DNA from: Streptomyces luteolifulvus
GTDB lineage: Bacteria; Actinomycetota; Actinomycetes; Streptomycetales; Streptomycetaceae
Reading direction: 5' to 3'
Length of the DNA stretch: 64,000 nt
Assembly: GCF_008806595.1 (NCBI RefSeq)
Contig: NZ_VZRB01000001.1
Span: 124,001-188,000 of the forward strand
The number at the start of each line of letters is the position of its first letter. The first letter of the stretch is position 1. The translations under genes were made by a program, and so were the position numbers. The notes under the pieces are model-generated. The model had not been told where the DNA came from and did not search any database. It was given only the letters and a program-made list of their open reading frames with translations. This document shows positions 24,853 through 35,100 of this stretch, in pieces.

Positions 24853-25416
24853 ATGACGGGTACTACTGAGCGACTGGTAATCAAGCCGAGTTGCACCTCG
24901 GATGATGTTGATTTCGTTTCCATGCAGCGGGGCTGGATTCTGAAGAAGGCTCAGATCCAAGAGGCCGGCGCGTATGTCGACAGCTGGGTCACGCTGGATC
25001 GGAAAACCGAGATCCATTTGGTGGATGACCGGCCCATCGGTACCCGGTATTTCACGCTGCACGGACCTGGCAGCGCGGAGATTGCTCGACAGATTCGTGA
25101 GGACTGCGACGTCTGGTCGGCTCGGGAGGCGTTGGCCGACCTGCGCGGGGCGAGCACCAGGGACGAGAAGCTCAGAGCTGTCTTCGCTGCGGCGGTTTCT
25201 GCTACTGAGGCAGACGCGGACGATCTGATCCGTGAATTTGGGACCGCCGCGCGCGACAGCGATGCCGGAGTCCGCCAGTCCGTGATCATTGCCACGGGCT
25301 ACTTCCCGCATCCCGGTCTTGTCGATCTCGTGGGAGAACTGCGCGACGGCGACCCCGTGGAGCATGTCCGCAGAAATGCCCAGATCCTGCTGGACGGACT
25401 TTCCGAAGGGAACTGA
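24853..25416 (+). CDS. Putative immunity protein for the DUF4157 C-terminal domain (HEAT-like)
   Basis: A 187-residue protein, 15 bp after the giant gene, with AGAGG upstream of its ATG. The first 85 residues look beta-rich (AYVDSWVTLDRKTEIHLVDD). The second half has two to three HEAT-like helical repeats (DDLIREFGTAARDSDAGVRQ, GLVDLVGELRDGDPVEHVRR). Its GC is far below that of flanking CIS genes: 29 of 60 bases, 48%, in 24901-24960. This continues the shift that begins inside the preceding gene's 3' end. Position right behind a variable toxin-like C-terminus, shared base composition and small soluble fold all fit an immunity gene. I recognise no specific family, and the role is inferred. Confidence 0.6.
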   Translation: MTGTTERLVIKPSCTSDDVDFVSMQRGWILKKAQIQEAGAYVDSWVTLDRKTEIHLVDDRPIGTRYFTLHGPGSAEIARQIREDCDVWSAREALADLRGASTRDEKLRAVFAAAVSATEADADDLIREFGTAARDSDAGVRQSVIIATGYFPHPGLVDLVGELRDGDPVEHVRRNAQILLDGLSEGN

Positions 25417-25470
25417 CATGCGTCGCCTTGCGTCGGCTCTCCCTCAGGACCAGCTCTTGGAGGACCAGCG

Positions 25471-26151
25471 GTGACCCGCTACGCAGACATCCCCAAACCC
25501 ATCCGCTCCGGCATAGTCGTCATCGACCCCGACCGCGGCACCCCCCAGCGCGTCATCGTGCTGCAGTTCAACCCGGACACCCTTGAGCGGAGTCTGAGTC
25601 CGCAGTCCGCCGGTGACAGTGGGGACTCCGGGGGAGGGGGGAGTGGCGGTGGGGACCGGAACGAGGCTCTGCGGCTCAAGGGGCCCGCTCAGGAGACCTG
25701 GAAGTTCACCGCCGAGATCGATGCCACCGACCAGTTGGAGATCGCGGCGCCCGACGGGATCCACCCGCAGCTCGCGACGCTCGAGATGCTGGTGCAGCCG
25801 ACCACCGCGCAGTTGCGGGCCGCGAGCCGGCTGTCGGAGAAGGGGACCATCGAGATCAGCCCGATCGAGATGCCGCTGACGCTGTTCACCTGGGGGAGCA
25901 AGCGCGTCATGCCGGTCCGGCTGACCGAGTTGTCCGTCAACGAGTCCGCCTTCGACGTCAACCTCAATCCGATACGGGCCTCGCTCGGCATCGGCATGAA
26001 GATCCTCACCGTCAGCGACCTGCCCGCCGGGCACCGCGGTGCCGATCTCTATCTGGCGCACCTCGCCCAGAAGGAGCGGCTCGCCGCCGCCGCGCGGGGC
26101 GCGGGGCTGGGCGCGCTGGGACTCTCGGGCACGTTGAGCGGAAGGGGCTGA
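25471..26151 (+). CDS. CIS tube-initiator/adaptor protein (Afp7-type N-terminal part)
   Basis: A 226-residue protein of the contractile injection system tube/adaptor family. The N-terminus PQRVIVLQFNPDTLERSLSP is characteristic. ETWKFTAEIDATDQLE, HPQLATLEMLVQP and KRVMPVRLTELSVNESAFD follow the family order. It should sit between hub and tube in the baseplate. A 19-residue Gly/Ser loop (about residues 46-62) is inserted after the first strand. It starts at GTG 25471, where normal high GC resumes after the low-GC toxin/immunity block. The adjacent LysM gene completes what is a single fused protein (Afp7/Pvc7) in some systems. Confidence 0.88.
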   Translation: MTRYADIPKPIRSGIVVIDPDRGTPQRVIVLQFNPDTLERSLSPQSAGDSGDSGGGGSGGGDRNEALRLKGPAQETWKFTAEIDATDQLEIAAPDGIHPQLATLEMLVQPTTAQLRAASRLSEKGTIEISPIEMPLTLFTWGSKRVMPVRLTELSVNESAFDVNLNPIRASLGIGMKILTVSDLPAGHRGADLYLAHLAQKERLAAAARGAGLGALGLSGTLSGRG

Positions 26152-26161
26152 GCTGCACACC

Positions 26162-26527
26162 ATGGCCGACATCGAACCGTACGAGAACGCCCTGGGCGCG
26201 ATACCGGGCGCCCACCCCTACCCGCGCACCAGCCGCTACCACGACGCCGAGATCGGGGTGCACCGCCAGGCCGACGGGACCGAAGTCCGGTACGCCAGAC
26301 GGCGGTTGCTGCCGCCGTTGGAAGAAGAAGAGACTCAGGAGCATGTCGTCGGCGCCGGCGAGCGGCCCGATCTGCTCGCGCAGCGCTACTTCGGTGATCC
26401 CGGCCAGTGGTGGCGGATCGCCGACGCCAACCCCGTACTCGATCCACGCGAGTTGACCGCTGAGGCCGGGAACGTCATCGATGTTCCGCTCGCCGGCGGA
26501 CTTCCCCGGGGGGACCGGCGTGTCTGA
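26162..26527 (+). CDS. LysM-like baseplate adaptor protein
   Basis: A 121-residue protein with a C-terminal tail-protein-X/LysM-like domain: EHVVGAGERPDLLAQRYFGD, then QWWRIADANPVLDPRELTAE and GNVIDVPLAG. In CIS particles this domain links the tube-initiator ring to the hub. The N-terminal 55 residues include RYHDAEIGVHRQADGTEVRY and RRRLLPP. It lies 10 bp after the adaptor gene and overlaps the hub gene by 8 nt. Confidence 0.85.
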   Translation: MADIEPYENALGAIPGAHPYPRTSRYHDAEIGVHRQADGTEVRYARRRLLPPLEEEETQEHVVGAGERPDLLAQRYFGDPGQWWRIADANPVLDPRELTAEAGNVIDVPLAGGLPRGDRRV

Positions 26528-27659
26528 GCTGCCCGTGGGGCAGGGCCCCGTTCACCTCACGCTCCTCATGGGGCCGAAGCTGGCCCGGCCGGTCCCGGCC
26601 GAGGTCACCCAGGCCCTGCTGTCCGCCCAGATCACCGCCACCGCGGGGGAGCGCAGCGGCTTTCAGCTGGCCTTCGACCTGACCAAGACCGGGATCATCA
26701 GCCGGCGGCTGTTGCCCGAGGGGTTCTTCGATCCGAAGACGCGTCTCGTCGTCGCCGTCACCGTGAAGGGCACGACCGAGGTGCTCTTCGACGGCCTGAT
26801 CGTGCGTCAGGAGGTCGGCGCCAGCAATCAGCCCGGCCACTCCACCCTCACCATCACCGGCGAGGACCTGAGCCTGCTCCTCGATCTGGAGGAGCGCACC
26901 GCCCGCTACCCCAATCTGCCCCCGTCCGAGCGGGTGCTGGCCATCCTGCGCCGCTACTCCGACTACGGCATCCGGCCCGACGTCTACACCGAGAAGGTGA
27001 CGCAGCCCCCGCACCAGGACCTCCGCGTCCACTACCAGACGGGCACCGACCTCCAGTACGTCACCGAGCTCGCCCGGGCGAACGGCTACACCTTCTATCT
27101 GGAGCCCGGCCCCAACCCGGGCCAGTCGTCGGCCCGTTGGGGACCGGAGGTCCGCCTCGGCATCCGCCAGCACGCCCTCAACGTCAACATGGACGCCAAC
27201 ACGACCGTCGACCAGCTGACGTTCGCGTACGACGGGACGGCGCGGGAGGAGCCGCAGGCCCGCTGGCAGGATCCCGGCACCCGGCAGTCCACGCTGCTGC
27301 CCCAGCCGCCGATCAGCCCGCTGCGCCCGCCGCTCGGCAAACGGCCCACCCCGGCCCTCAAACGCCGGACGCTGTCCGGCACCGCCAAGCAGCAACGGGG
27401 CCAGGCCGAGGCGGAGTTGCTGGCCCGCGCCGCCATCTCCGCGGACGTCGTCTCCGGCTCGGGGTCGCTCGACGTGAACCGGCACGGCTATCTCCTCCAG
27501 CCCCGCCGGCTGGTCGGTGTGCGCGGCGCCGGACGGGCGTACGACGGCGACTACTACGTCAAGTCCGTGACGCACAGCCTGCGCCCGGGCTCCTTCCAGC
27601 AGAACTTCACCCTCTCCAGGGAGGGACTGGAGGCGCGCAGCGACCACGTCCGGCCGTAG
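26520..27659 (+). CDS. Baseplate hub protein (gp27/VgrG-N/GpD-like)
   Basis: A 379-residue central hub protein related to phage late-control D and the N-terminal half of VgrG. It forms the trimeric base on which the spike sits. Visible family features are GFQLAFDLTKTG, VLFDGLIVRQEV, HSTLTITGEDLSLLLD, then LQYVTELARANGYTFYLEPG, and YDGDYYVKSVTHSL near the C-terminus. A GTG at 26520 preceded by GGGGGGAC is preferred to an upstream ATG at 26481, because the overlap with the LysM gene is then only 8 nt. The separate spike follows at 27744, so this is a split VgrG as in Afp8-type eCIS variants. Confidence 0.88.
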   Translation: MSELPVGQGPVHLTLLMGPKLARPVPAEVTQALLSAQITATAGERSGFQLAFDLTKTGIISRRLLPEGFFDPKTRLVVAVTVKGTTEVLFDGLIVRQEVGASNQPGHSTLTITGEDLSLLLDLEERTARYPNLPPSERVLAILRRYSDYGIRPDVYTEKVTQPPHQDLRVHYQTGTDLQYVTELARANGYTFYLEPGPNPGQSSARWGPEVRLGIRQHALNVNMDANTTVDQLTFAYDGTAREEPQARWQDPGTRQSTLLPQPPISPLRPPLGKRPTPALKRRTLSGTAKQQRGQAEAELLARAAISADVVSGSGSLDVNRHGYLLQPRRLVGVRGAGRAYDGDYYVKSVTHSLRPGSFQQNFTLSREGLEARSDHVRP

Positions 27660-27743
27660 CGGCGCACGCCAAGGCCCCCATGGGCCGGGCAGGCGCCGCG
27701 GCAGCGGCACACCTAACAGACAACGGACCAGGAGCAGTTCAGT

Positions 27744-28280
27744 ATGGCGGCACCCAGTAATCGCTACCTCGGCAAGTTCCGCGGCCGGGTCGTGGACAAC
27801 GACGACCCGCTGCGCATCGGCCGTATCACCGTCGAGGTCCCGGACGTTCTCGGCAACGAGCCGTCCACCTGGGCGCTGCCCTGTCTGCCGTTCACCGGAC
27901 CGGAGTCCGGGCAGTTCGTCGTGCCGCCGCCCGGCGCCGGCGTCTGGGTGGAGTTCGAGCAGGGCGACCCGAGCTTCCCGGTCTGGACGGGCTGCTGGTA
28001 CGGCGCCGCCGAGGAACTGCCGCCCGACGCGCGCCGCGAGCTGCAGGCGAACGCGCCGAACAAGCCGGTGGTCGTCCAGACACCGCAGGCGCACAAGGTC
28101 GTCCTGAACGACACCCCCGGCGTCGAGCAGGGAATCCTGCTCCAGGCCCAGGGCGGCGCCTACATCCGCATCACCAAGGAGGCCGTGGTCATCGCCACTG
28201 GCGCGGGCGCCGAGATCGTTCTGCGCGGACAGCAAGTGACCATCAACGAGGGCCAGTTGACCGTGCTCTCGAAGCGATAG
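27744..28280 (+). CDS. Spike protein, phage baseplate assembly protein V family (gp5 OB fold)
   Basis: A 178-residue protein with the gp5/GpV OB-fold domain: NRYLGKFRGRVVDNDDPLRI, GRITVEVPDVLG, PPPGAGVWVEFEQGDP and SFPVWTGCWYG. A beta-helical shaft follows with repeating TPQAHKVVLNDTPG, YIRITKEAVVI and QVTINEGQLTVL. It forms the needle that pierces the target, topped by the PAAR protein encoded next. AGGAGC precedes the ATG. An 84-bp gap separates it from the hub gene. Confidence 0.92.
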   Translation: MAAPSNRYLGKFRGRVVDNDDPLRIGRITVEVPDVLGNEPSTWALPCLPFTGPESGQFVVPPPGAGVWVEFEQGDPSFPVWTGCWYGAAEELPPDARRELQANAPNKPVVVQTPQAHKVVLNDTPGVEQGILLQAQGGAYIRITKEAVVIATGAGAEIVLRGQQVTINEGQLTVLSKR

Positions 28281-28300
28281 AAGACGGGGGATCGAAGAAG

Positions 28301-28636
28301 TTGTCCGGGAGTCTGCTCGACGCCGGTGCGGTGATCGGCTGCCCGCACGGCGGCCGCGTCAGTGCCGCCACCACACCCTCCGGCGGCGTGCTCGTCCAAG
28401 GCGCGGCCGTCGCCACGGCCGCGCACAGTTATGTCGTCACCGGCTGCCCCCACACCGTCGACGGTGTGCCCACGCCGTGCGTCTCGGTCCGCTGGACCGC
28501 CGACGGCACCGGGGTCGCGGTCGACGGCTCACCCGTGCTGCTCGACACCTCCGCGGCCGAGTGCTTCACGGCGGCCTTCGTGCCGCAGGGACCGCCCGTG
28601 GTCCAGGCCGCACAGCGAAAGGTCATCGTCCGATGA
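28301..28636 (+). CDS. PAAR-like spike tip protein
   Basis: A 111-residue protein resembling PAAR/DUF4280 tip proteins, which sharpen the spike through a metal-binding point. Cys/His clusters are GCPHGG near residue 14 and GCPHTVDGVPTPC near residues 48-60. Beta-strand periodicity (GGVLVQGAAVATAAHSYVV) fits the cone fold. The start is probably TTG 28301. Its stop overlaps the gp25 start by 4 nt. Family match is good in size, cysteine pattern and position. Confidence 0.8.
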   Translation: MSGSLLDAGAVIGCPHGGRVSAATTPSGGVLVQGAAVATAAHSYVVTGCPHTVDGVPTPCVSVRWTADGTGVAVDGSPVLLDTSAAECFTAAFVPQGPPVVQAAQRKVIVR

Positions 28637-29028
28637 GCCGCCAGACGAGTCCACGTACCCGCCCGCGCACCGATATCGCGTTCCCCTTCCGCGCCGACCG
28701 CAGGGGACGCACCGCGCACGCCTCCCACGGCGAGCATGTCCACGACCTGATCGAACAACTGCTGTTCACCAGCCCCGGCGAGCGGGTGATGCGCCCCGAC
28801 TTCGGCTGCGGGCTCCTCGATCTCGTCTTCGCCCCGAACAGCCCCGAGCTGATCAGCACCCTCGAACTGTCCGTGCAGGCCTCGCTGCAGCGCTGGCTCG
28901 GCGACCTCATCGAGGTGGAGGCCCTCGACGTGGTCGGCGAGGACAACGCCGTACGCGTGTATCTGTCGTACGTCCTGCGCTCCACCGGAACCCGCCGGGA
29001 CGACGTCTTCGAAGGGAGGGCCGCATGA
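28633..29028 (+). CDS. GPW/gp25 family baseplate wedge protein
   Basis: A 131-residue gp25-like protein. The family signature is ERVMRPDFGCGLLDLVFAPN around residues 48-67, with EHVHDLIEQLLFTSPGE before it and VRVYLSYVLRSTGTR at the end. gp25 nucleates the sheath at the baseplate. It starts at ATG 28633 (ATGA overlap with the PAAR gene) and overlaps the J-protein start by 4 nt, so the three genes are coupled. Confidence 0.93.
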   Translation: MSRQTSPRTRPRTDIAFPFRADRRGRTAHASHGEHVHDLIEQLLFTSPGERVMRPDFGCGLLDLVFAPNSPELISTLELSVQASLQRWLGDLIEVEALDVVGEDNAVRVYLSYVLRSTGTRRDDVFEGRAA

Positions 29029-32000
29029 CGACCGCCGCCACCCCGTCCCGCCGGGCCAAGGTGCGGGCCGCCCAGCTCAACGGAGTCGACGCCGTCGAGG
29101 TCAGCGACGACGGCCTGCTGCTCACCGTCACGTTCCTCGGCAAGGCCCCGCACGGCCTGGGCGCCGAGAACGTCCGCATCGACGGCGGCCGCCGGATCAC
29201 CGGCATCGCCGCCCTCGACATCAGCGTCGAACGCGAGGAGGACCCGGAGCTCGACGACCGGCTCCACGTCACCCTCGACCGGGCCGGCGACACCTCCCGT
29301 TACCGGCTCTCGCTCGTCGAGACGGACCCGTACGGACGCCCCGGCACCGAACCGTTCCGCGGCTTCGACCAGCGCTACCACAGCGCGGCCTTCTCCTTCC
29401 GGCCCGACTGCCCGACCCCCTTCGACTGCAAGGACGAGCACGAGCCGGAGCCGGACTTCCCGGACGCGCCCGTAGTCGACTACACGGCCCGCGACTACGA
29501 CACCATCCGCAAGCTGCTCCTGGACCGGCTCGCGCTCACCACACCCGACTGGGTGGAACGCAACCCCGCCGACCTGGGCACGACGCTCGTCGAACTGCTC
29601 GCGTACACCGGCGACCAGATCAGCTACCAGCAGGACGCGGTCGCCACGGAGGCCTACCTCGACACCGCGCGCCGCCGCGTCTCCGTACGCCGCCACGTCC
29701 GGCTCATCGACTACGCGATGCACGACGGCTGCACGGCCCGCGCGTACGTCACCGTGGAGACCGCCGGCGACCACACGCTCACCACCGGCACCTACCGTTT
29801 CGCCTCCGTCGACGTCCGTACCCTCGACCCGCACGACCGGCCCGAGCCGGGCACGGTCGTCGACGAGAACGAGCTCGCCGACCTCGACGAGCGCGGCTCG
29901 GTCGAGGTCTTCGAGCCGGTCGCCGCAGCCGACCCGCTGGAGCTGCGGGTCGCGCACAACGCGATCCGCCTGTGGACCTGGGGCGGCGAGGTGTGCACCC
30001 TGCCCGAGGGCGCCACCTCGGCCACCCTGCGCGACGAGTGGGACGACCCGGAGACCTGCCGGGAACGCCGGCTCGATCTGAAGCCGGGCGACCTGCTCGT
30101 GCTGGAGGAGGTGAAGGGGCCGCGCACCGGCACACCCGGTGACGCCGACCCCGCTCACCGCCAGGCCGTGCGGCTGACCTCCGTCACCCGGGGGCTCGAC
30201 CGGATCGAGGACCAGCCGGTCCTGGAGGTCACCTGGGCCGCCGAGGACGCCCTCCGCTTCCCGCTCTGCCTCACCACCCGCGGCGGACGCGACTGTCTGC
30301 CCGTCGAGGACGTGACGCTGGCCCGCGGCAATGTCGTCCTCGTCGACCACGGCCGCACCCTCACCGGGCTGCCCGAGACGGTCACCGTGCCGCCCGCGCC
30401 CGCCGTGACCGCCCCCTGCGATCCCGCCTTCGGCTGCCCCGACCGCGCCGAGGGCAACGCGCCCGCCCGGCTCATCAACTCCCTCACGGACCGCACCGAG
30501 AGCGGGGACGCACTCACCCCCGACGATGTCCGCGAACTGTTCGACGTGGTCGGCGAGGCGGCCACCGTACGCGCCGGGCTCGGCCTGGAGCGGGCGGGGC
30601 AGCGGCACGAGCGCGTGGTGCCCGGCGCGGCATACGCGCAGGCCGCCGCCCTGCGGACGCTGCTCGCCCAGTCCGTGTACCCGGGGATCGCACCCCGCTT
30701 CCGGCCCGTCCTCGGCCGCGCCCCGGTCGTCCAGGCGGTGCCCTTCCCCGCATCCCGCACCGTCGCCGCCGGCCAGGCCGAGCGGATCGCCGCCATCCCG
30801 GGACACGTCCGGCAGCGGCTCGTCGAACTGTGGCGCAGCGCCCGCGACCGCGACGGACTCGGCGAGGAGGAGATCGCCGAACTCACCGTGATCTACGGCC
30901 TGAAGGTGCTGGAACGCCTCGAACTGCGCCGCCATCCGGTGCGCGCGCTGCGTGAACTCCTGTACCGCAGCGACCGGTTGCTCGACGCCAAGCTGCGTCG
31001 CGTCGAGATCCTCACGGCGCGGGCCCGGGCCGGAACCGTCCTCGACGGGCACATCGCCTGGGAGATCGCCCACAGCTGGGGCCCGGCGTACGCGGCTGGT
31101 CTCCACCCCGACGAGCCGGTCCTGCGCGGCTCCGCGACCGCCGCGCTCACCCAGGACCCGCGCCGCGCGCTGCCCGCCGTACGCGTCCACGAGAACGACG
31201 ACACCAGTTGGGAACCCCGCCGCGACCTGCTCGACAGCGGCTCCCGCGACCGGCACTTCGTCGGCGAACTCCAGGACGACGGCCGCCTCGCCCTGCGCTT
31301 CGGCGACGGACGGCACGGCGCCGAACCGGCACCCGGCGCCCGGCTCGCCCTGCACTACCGCCTCGGCGGCGGCATCGCGGGCAACGTCGGCGCGGAGGCC
31401 GTCAACCACCTCGTCGTCCAGAGCGACTGCGAGCATCCGCCGGCCGCGGTCGTCCGCAACCCGCTGCCCGCCACCGGTGGCACCGAGCCCGAACCCGTCG
31501 AACAGGTACGCCAGTTGGCACCTCTGGATCTGCGCCGCACCCGGCTGCGCGCGGTCACCGCCGAGGACTACGCGGCCCTCGCCTCCGCCCTGCCGGGGGT
31601 GCAGCGCGCCGCCGCCGAGATCCGCTGGACCGGCAGCGTCCAGGAGGCTCATGTCGCGATCGACGCCTACGGCACGGGCGCCCCGACGGACGAACTGCTC
31701 GGGCAGGTCGCCGAGGCCCTGGAGGCGTACCGGCGCATCGGCCACGACCTCGTGGTCGGGCCCGCGCGCCCGGTACCGCTCGACATCGCCCTGACCGTGT
31801 GCGCGGCGCCCGGCCATCAGCACGGTCAGATCCTGGCCGAGCTGTACCAGGTCCTCGGCACCGGCCGGCGGGGCTTCTTCCACCCGGACGCGCTGACCTT
31901 CGGCGACCCCGTGCGGCTCAGCCGTCTGGTCGCCGTCGCCGCGGCCGTGCCAGGCGTCGAGAGCGTCCAGGTCACCCGGCTGCGGCGGCTGTTCGAACAG

Positions 32001-32123
32001 GACCGAGGAGAAAGGGAGGACGGCGTGCTGCGGCTCGGCCCGCTGGAGATCGCCAGCTGCGACAACGACCCGGACCGGCCGGAGAACGGCCTGCTGGCGA
32101 TTTCCCTGGGAGATGCCCGATGA
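29025..32123 (+). CDS. Baseplate J-like wedge protein 1
   Basis: A 1032-residue baseplate J homologue (Afp11-type) that builds the wedge around the hub with gp25. The N-terminal 140 residues are a beta-rich extension. The J core begins with DYTARDYDTIRKLLLDRLA and NPADLGTTLVELLAYTGDQI. Late features are ALRFGDGRHGAEPAPGARL, LRAVTAEDYAALASALPGVQ and a final region with FHPDALTFGDPVRLSRLVA. GAAGGGAGG precedes ATG 29025. It overlaps gp25 and the second J gene by 4 nt each. Confidence 0.92.
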   Translation: MTTAATPSRRAKVRAAQLNGVDAVEVSDDGLLLTVTFLGKAPHGLGAENVRIDGGRRITGIAALDISVEREEDPELDDRLHVTLDRAGDTSRYRLSLVETDPYGRPGTEPFRGFDQRYHSAAFSFRPDCPTPFDCKDEHEPEPDFPDAPVVDYTARDYDTIRKLLLDRLALTTPDWVERNPADLGTTLVELLAYTGDQISYQQDAVATEAYLDTARRRVSVRRHVRLIDYAMHDGCTARAYVTVETAGDHTLTTGTYRFASVDVRTLDPHDRPEPGTVVDENELADLDERGSVEVFEPVAAADPLELRVAHNAIRLWTWGGEVCTLPEGATSATLRDEWDDPETCRERRLDLKPGDLLVLEEVKGPRTGTPGDADPAHRQAVRLTSVTRGLDRIEDQPVLEVTWAAEDALRFPLCLTTRGGRDCLPVEDVTLARGNVVLVDHGRTLTGLPETVTVPPAPAVTAPCDPAFGCPDRAEGNAPARLINSLTDRTESGDALTPDDVRELFDVVGEAATVRAGLGLERAGQRHERVVPGAAYAQAAALRTLLAQSVYPGIAPRFRPVLGRAPVVQAVPFPASRTVAAGQAERIAAIPGHVRQRLVELWRSARDRDGLGEEEIAELTVIYGLKVLERLELRRHPVRALRELLYRSDRLLDAKLRRVEILTARARAGTVLDGHIAWEIAHSWGPAYAAGLHPDEPVLRGSATAALTQDPRRALPAVRVHENDDTSWEPRRDLLDSGSRDRHFVGELQDDGRLALRFGDGRHGAEPAPGARLALHYRLGGGIAGNVGAEAVNHLVVQSDCEHPPAAVVRNPLPATGGTEPEPVEQVRQLAPLDLRRTRLRAVTAEDYAALASALPGVQRAAAEIRWTGSVQEAHVAIDAYGTGAPTDELLGQVAEALEAYRRIGHDLVVGPARPVPLDIALTVCAAPGHQHGQILAELYQVLGTGRRGFFHPDALTFGDPVRLSRLVAVAAAVPGVESVQVTRLRRLFEQDRGEREDGVLRLGPLEIASCDNDPDRPENGLLAISLGDAR

Positions 32124-35100
32124 CCGCGACCGACGCCCTGACCGACGACTGCGGCTGCGGCGGTGCCTGCCGCGGCGGCCACGACGAGCGCCTCGCGCCC
32201 GCCCCGCCGCACAACCCGCCCGGCCGCACCGCCCTCGACTACCGCGTCGGTGAGTACGGCGACTTCCGGGCCGCCCTCCTCGACCGGCTCGCCTCACCCG
32301 CGTACCCGGCCCTGAACCGGCTCACCGTGCGCACCCCCGACGACCCGGCGATCGGACTTCTCGACGCCGCAGCCGTCCTCGGCGACCTGCTCACCTTCCA
32401 CTCCGAGCGGATCGCCGACGAGGCCTACATCCGCACCGCCAACGAGCACCGCTCGCTGGTCCTGCTGGGCCGGCTGGTCGGCCACCGTCCCCGCCCCGGG
32501 GTCGCCGCGGCCACCCACCTCGCGTACGCCCTGGAACGCGACCCGCGTGCCGAGACCCTGCCGGTGCTGATCCCGCGCGGTGCCCGCAGCCACAGCGTGC
32601 CCGCCTCCGCCGACGAGCAGTCCCTGACCTTCGAGACCGGGCGGGACCTGACGGCCCGCTGGGACTGGAACGAGCTCAAGGTCCGGCGCCGCCGCCCCTC
32701 CCTCGTCACCCCCGAGGACCTGGAGCGCCGCTCCGAACTCTTCGTCGAGGGCACCGCGAACTCCCTGCGGACCGGGGACCAGTTGCTCTTCGTCTTCGGT
32801 GAACAGGCCGGAGGGGAACGCAAGCTGCTGCCCGTCGCGGGGGCCCGGATCGACCGGGACGACGAGATCACGGCGATCTCGCTGCCCAGGTCGGCCCCGC
32901 CCACCCTGAAGGAACTCGTCGACGAGGTACGGCGCTGGACCGCCGAGCCCGCGGTGCCGGGCGAGCCCGGCGAGGAACCGCTCACGCCCGAGGTTCCCAA
33001 CCCGCGCCCGGTCAGCCGGCTGATCGAGGACTTCGACGACCAGGTGCTCGAACCCCTGCGGACCGACCTGGACGCCATCAGGACCCCGGAGCGGCTCGCG
33101 GCCCGCCTCGCGGAGCCGGTCGCCCGCCTCGGCGAGGCCCAGGTGCTGGCCACACCGTACGAGGACGTGGCGGCGTGGTTCGAGCAGCTGGAGGCGGTCC
33201 TCGCGGAACTCGCCGAACGCGCCCTGGAGTTGGCGCCCGCGCAGCCCACGGACACGGTGACCGCCAAAGCCGCCACCGCTACCACCGCCACCACCCCCGA
33301 CCCCCGCACCGCTGCCTTCCAGGCCCTCAGCACCGTCCTGCCCGCCCTGCGCGCCTCCGCCCCCGCCCCCCGCGGTGGCACCCGCGCCCAGCGCCCGGGC
33401 AGCGACACCGCGCGCCTCCTGACGGCCCTGGACCCCGGCCTCGGCAGTCTCTACCCGGCCTGGCGCAGGGCCGCCGCCCCCGGCACCCCGCAGCTCCTGC
33501 GCGAGCTGCTCGCGCTGCGGGTCACCGCGGCCCCCTTCGGCGCCACGGCCCCGCTCAAGCCGGTGCAGGACGACCGCGGCCGGGTCATCCGCACCGCGGA
33601 CTGGCCGCTCACCGGCGCCGTCCTGGTCAGCATGCGGGTCGTCTACGACACGGCCGGCAAGGTCCCGGTCCGGGCGGAGTTCCAGTACGTCGAGGGCAGC
33701 AGCTCCGACCAGCGGGCGGAGAACCTGCCCGTCGCCCAGCAGGTCAGCTTCCCTCTCGGCAGCGGGCAGGTCGACCTGTCGACCCGGGCCGGCCAGGACC
33801 GCGACCTGAGCCGGCTCATCCGACGGCCCGACGACTCCGAGGAGCCCGGCGTCATCGCCCGCCTGCGCGACGGGCTGCCCGACAGCACCCTGTTCGTGTC
33901 CCGGCCGGACGAGGACGGCGTGGTCCACGTGAGCGTCCGCAACGGCACCGCCCAGGAGATCCCGCTGCGGCCGGGCGCGAACGAGCAGTTCACGCACGGC
34001 GAGTACGAGGTGAGCCTTCGCTACACGGTGGGCAGCACCGAGCCCAACGTCGAGGTCGTCCTCGCGAGCAAACCGGAACCCGTCAACCGCCGGGTGCTCC
34101 AGCTCGACACCGTGCACACCGGCATCACCGTCGGCAGCTGGGTGGCGGTCCAGCGCCCCGCCAAGGGGGGAGACGGCATCCCGGGCGACGCCCGGCTCGC
34201 GTTCGTCACCACCCAGGTCGTGGCCGCACGCACGGCCGCGTACAGCAACTACGGCATCACCGGACGCGGCACCGAACTCACCCTCGCCGAACCCTGGCTG
34301 GACGAGTTCGACGTCCTGCTCTCGCACGTCCGCGACACCACCGTGCACGCGGCCGGCGAGCCGCTGCGCCTCGCGGACGAACCGCTCGGCGAGGACGTGC
34401 ACGGCAACGAGATCGAACTCGCCGAGCTGTACGACGGGTTGCGGCCCGGCCGCACGCTCGTCGTCACCGGCGAGCGCAGCGACATCCCGGGCGCGGTCAC
34501 CGCCACCGAGGTCGTCACGATCGCCGCCGCCGACCCCGCGGTCGACGCCCGGCTGCCCGGCGACCATGTGCACACCCGGCTGACCCTGACCGCGGACCTC
34601 GCCCACCGTTACCGCCGCGACAGCGTCCGCATCCTCGGCAACGTCGTCGAGACCACCCATGGCGAGAGCCGGGAGGAGGCCATCGGCAGCGGCGACTCGG
34701 ACCGCACCAGCCAGACCTTCGCGCTCTGGCAGTCCCCGCTCACCTGGCTCGCCGACGACAACCCACTCGGCGCCACACCCGTCCTGGAGATCCGGGTCGA
34801 CGGCGTCCTGTGGCACGAGGTCGACAGCCTCGCCGGCCGCGGCCCGCGCGAGCGGATCTACATCACCGGCACCACCGGGGACGGCCGGACCACGGTGACC
34901 TTCGGAGACGGCGTCCACGGCGCCCGGCTGCCCTCCGGGCACGACAACGTCCACGCCCGCTACCGCTTCGGCACCGGCAGGGCCGCCAACGTCCCCGCCG
35001 ACCGGATCACCCAGCCCCTCACCCGCCCGCTCGGCGTCATGTCGGTCACCAACCCCCGCCCGGCCATGGGCGGTTCGGACGCCGACGGGCCCGCGCTGAC

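Noticed and set aside
25418..25474. Tiny frame MRRLASALPQDQLLEDQR between the immunity-like gene and the tube adaptor
   Set aside because: 18 codons with no ribosome site of its own. It overlaps the next start and is most likely junction sequence left by cassette exchange.
28623..32297. Long minus-strand frame opposite the first J-type baseplate gene
   Set aside because: The plus-strand product has clear baseplate J motifs and coupled starts; the antisense frame is a GC artefact.
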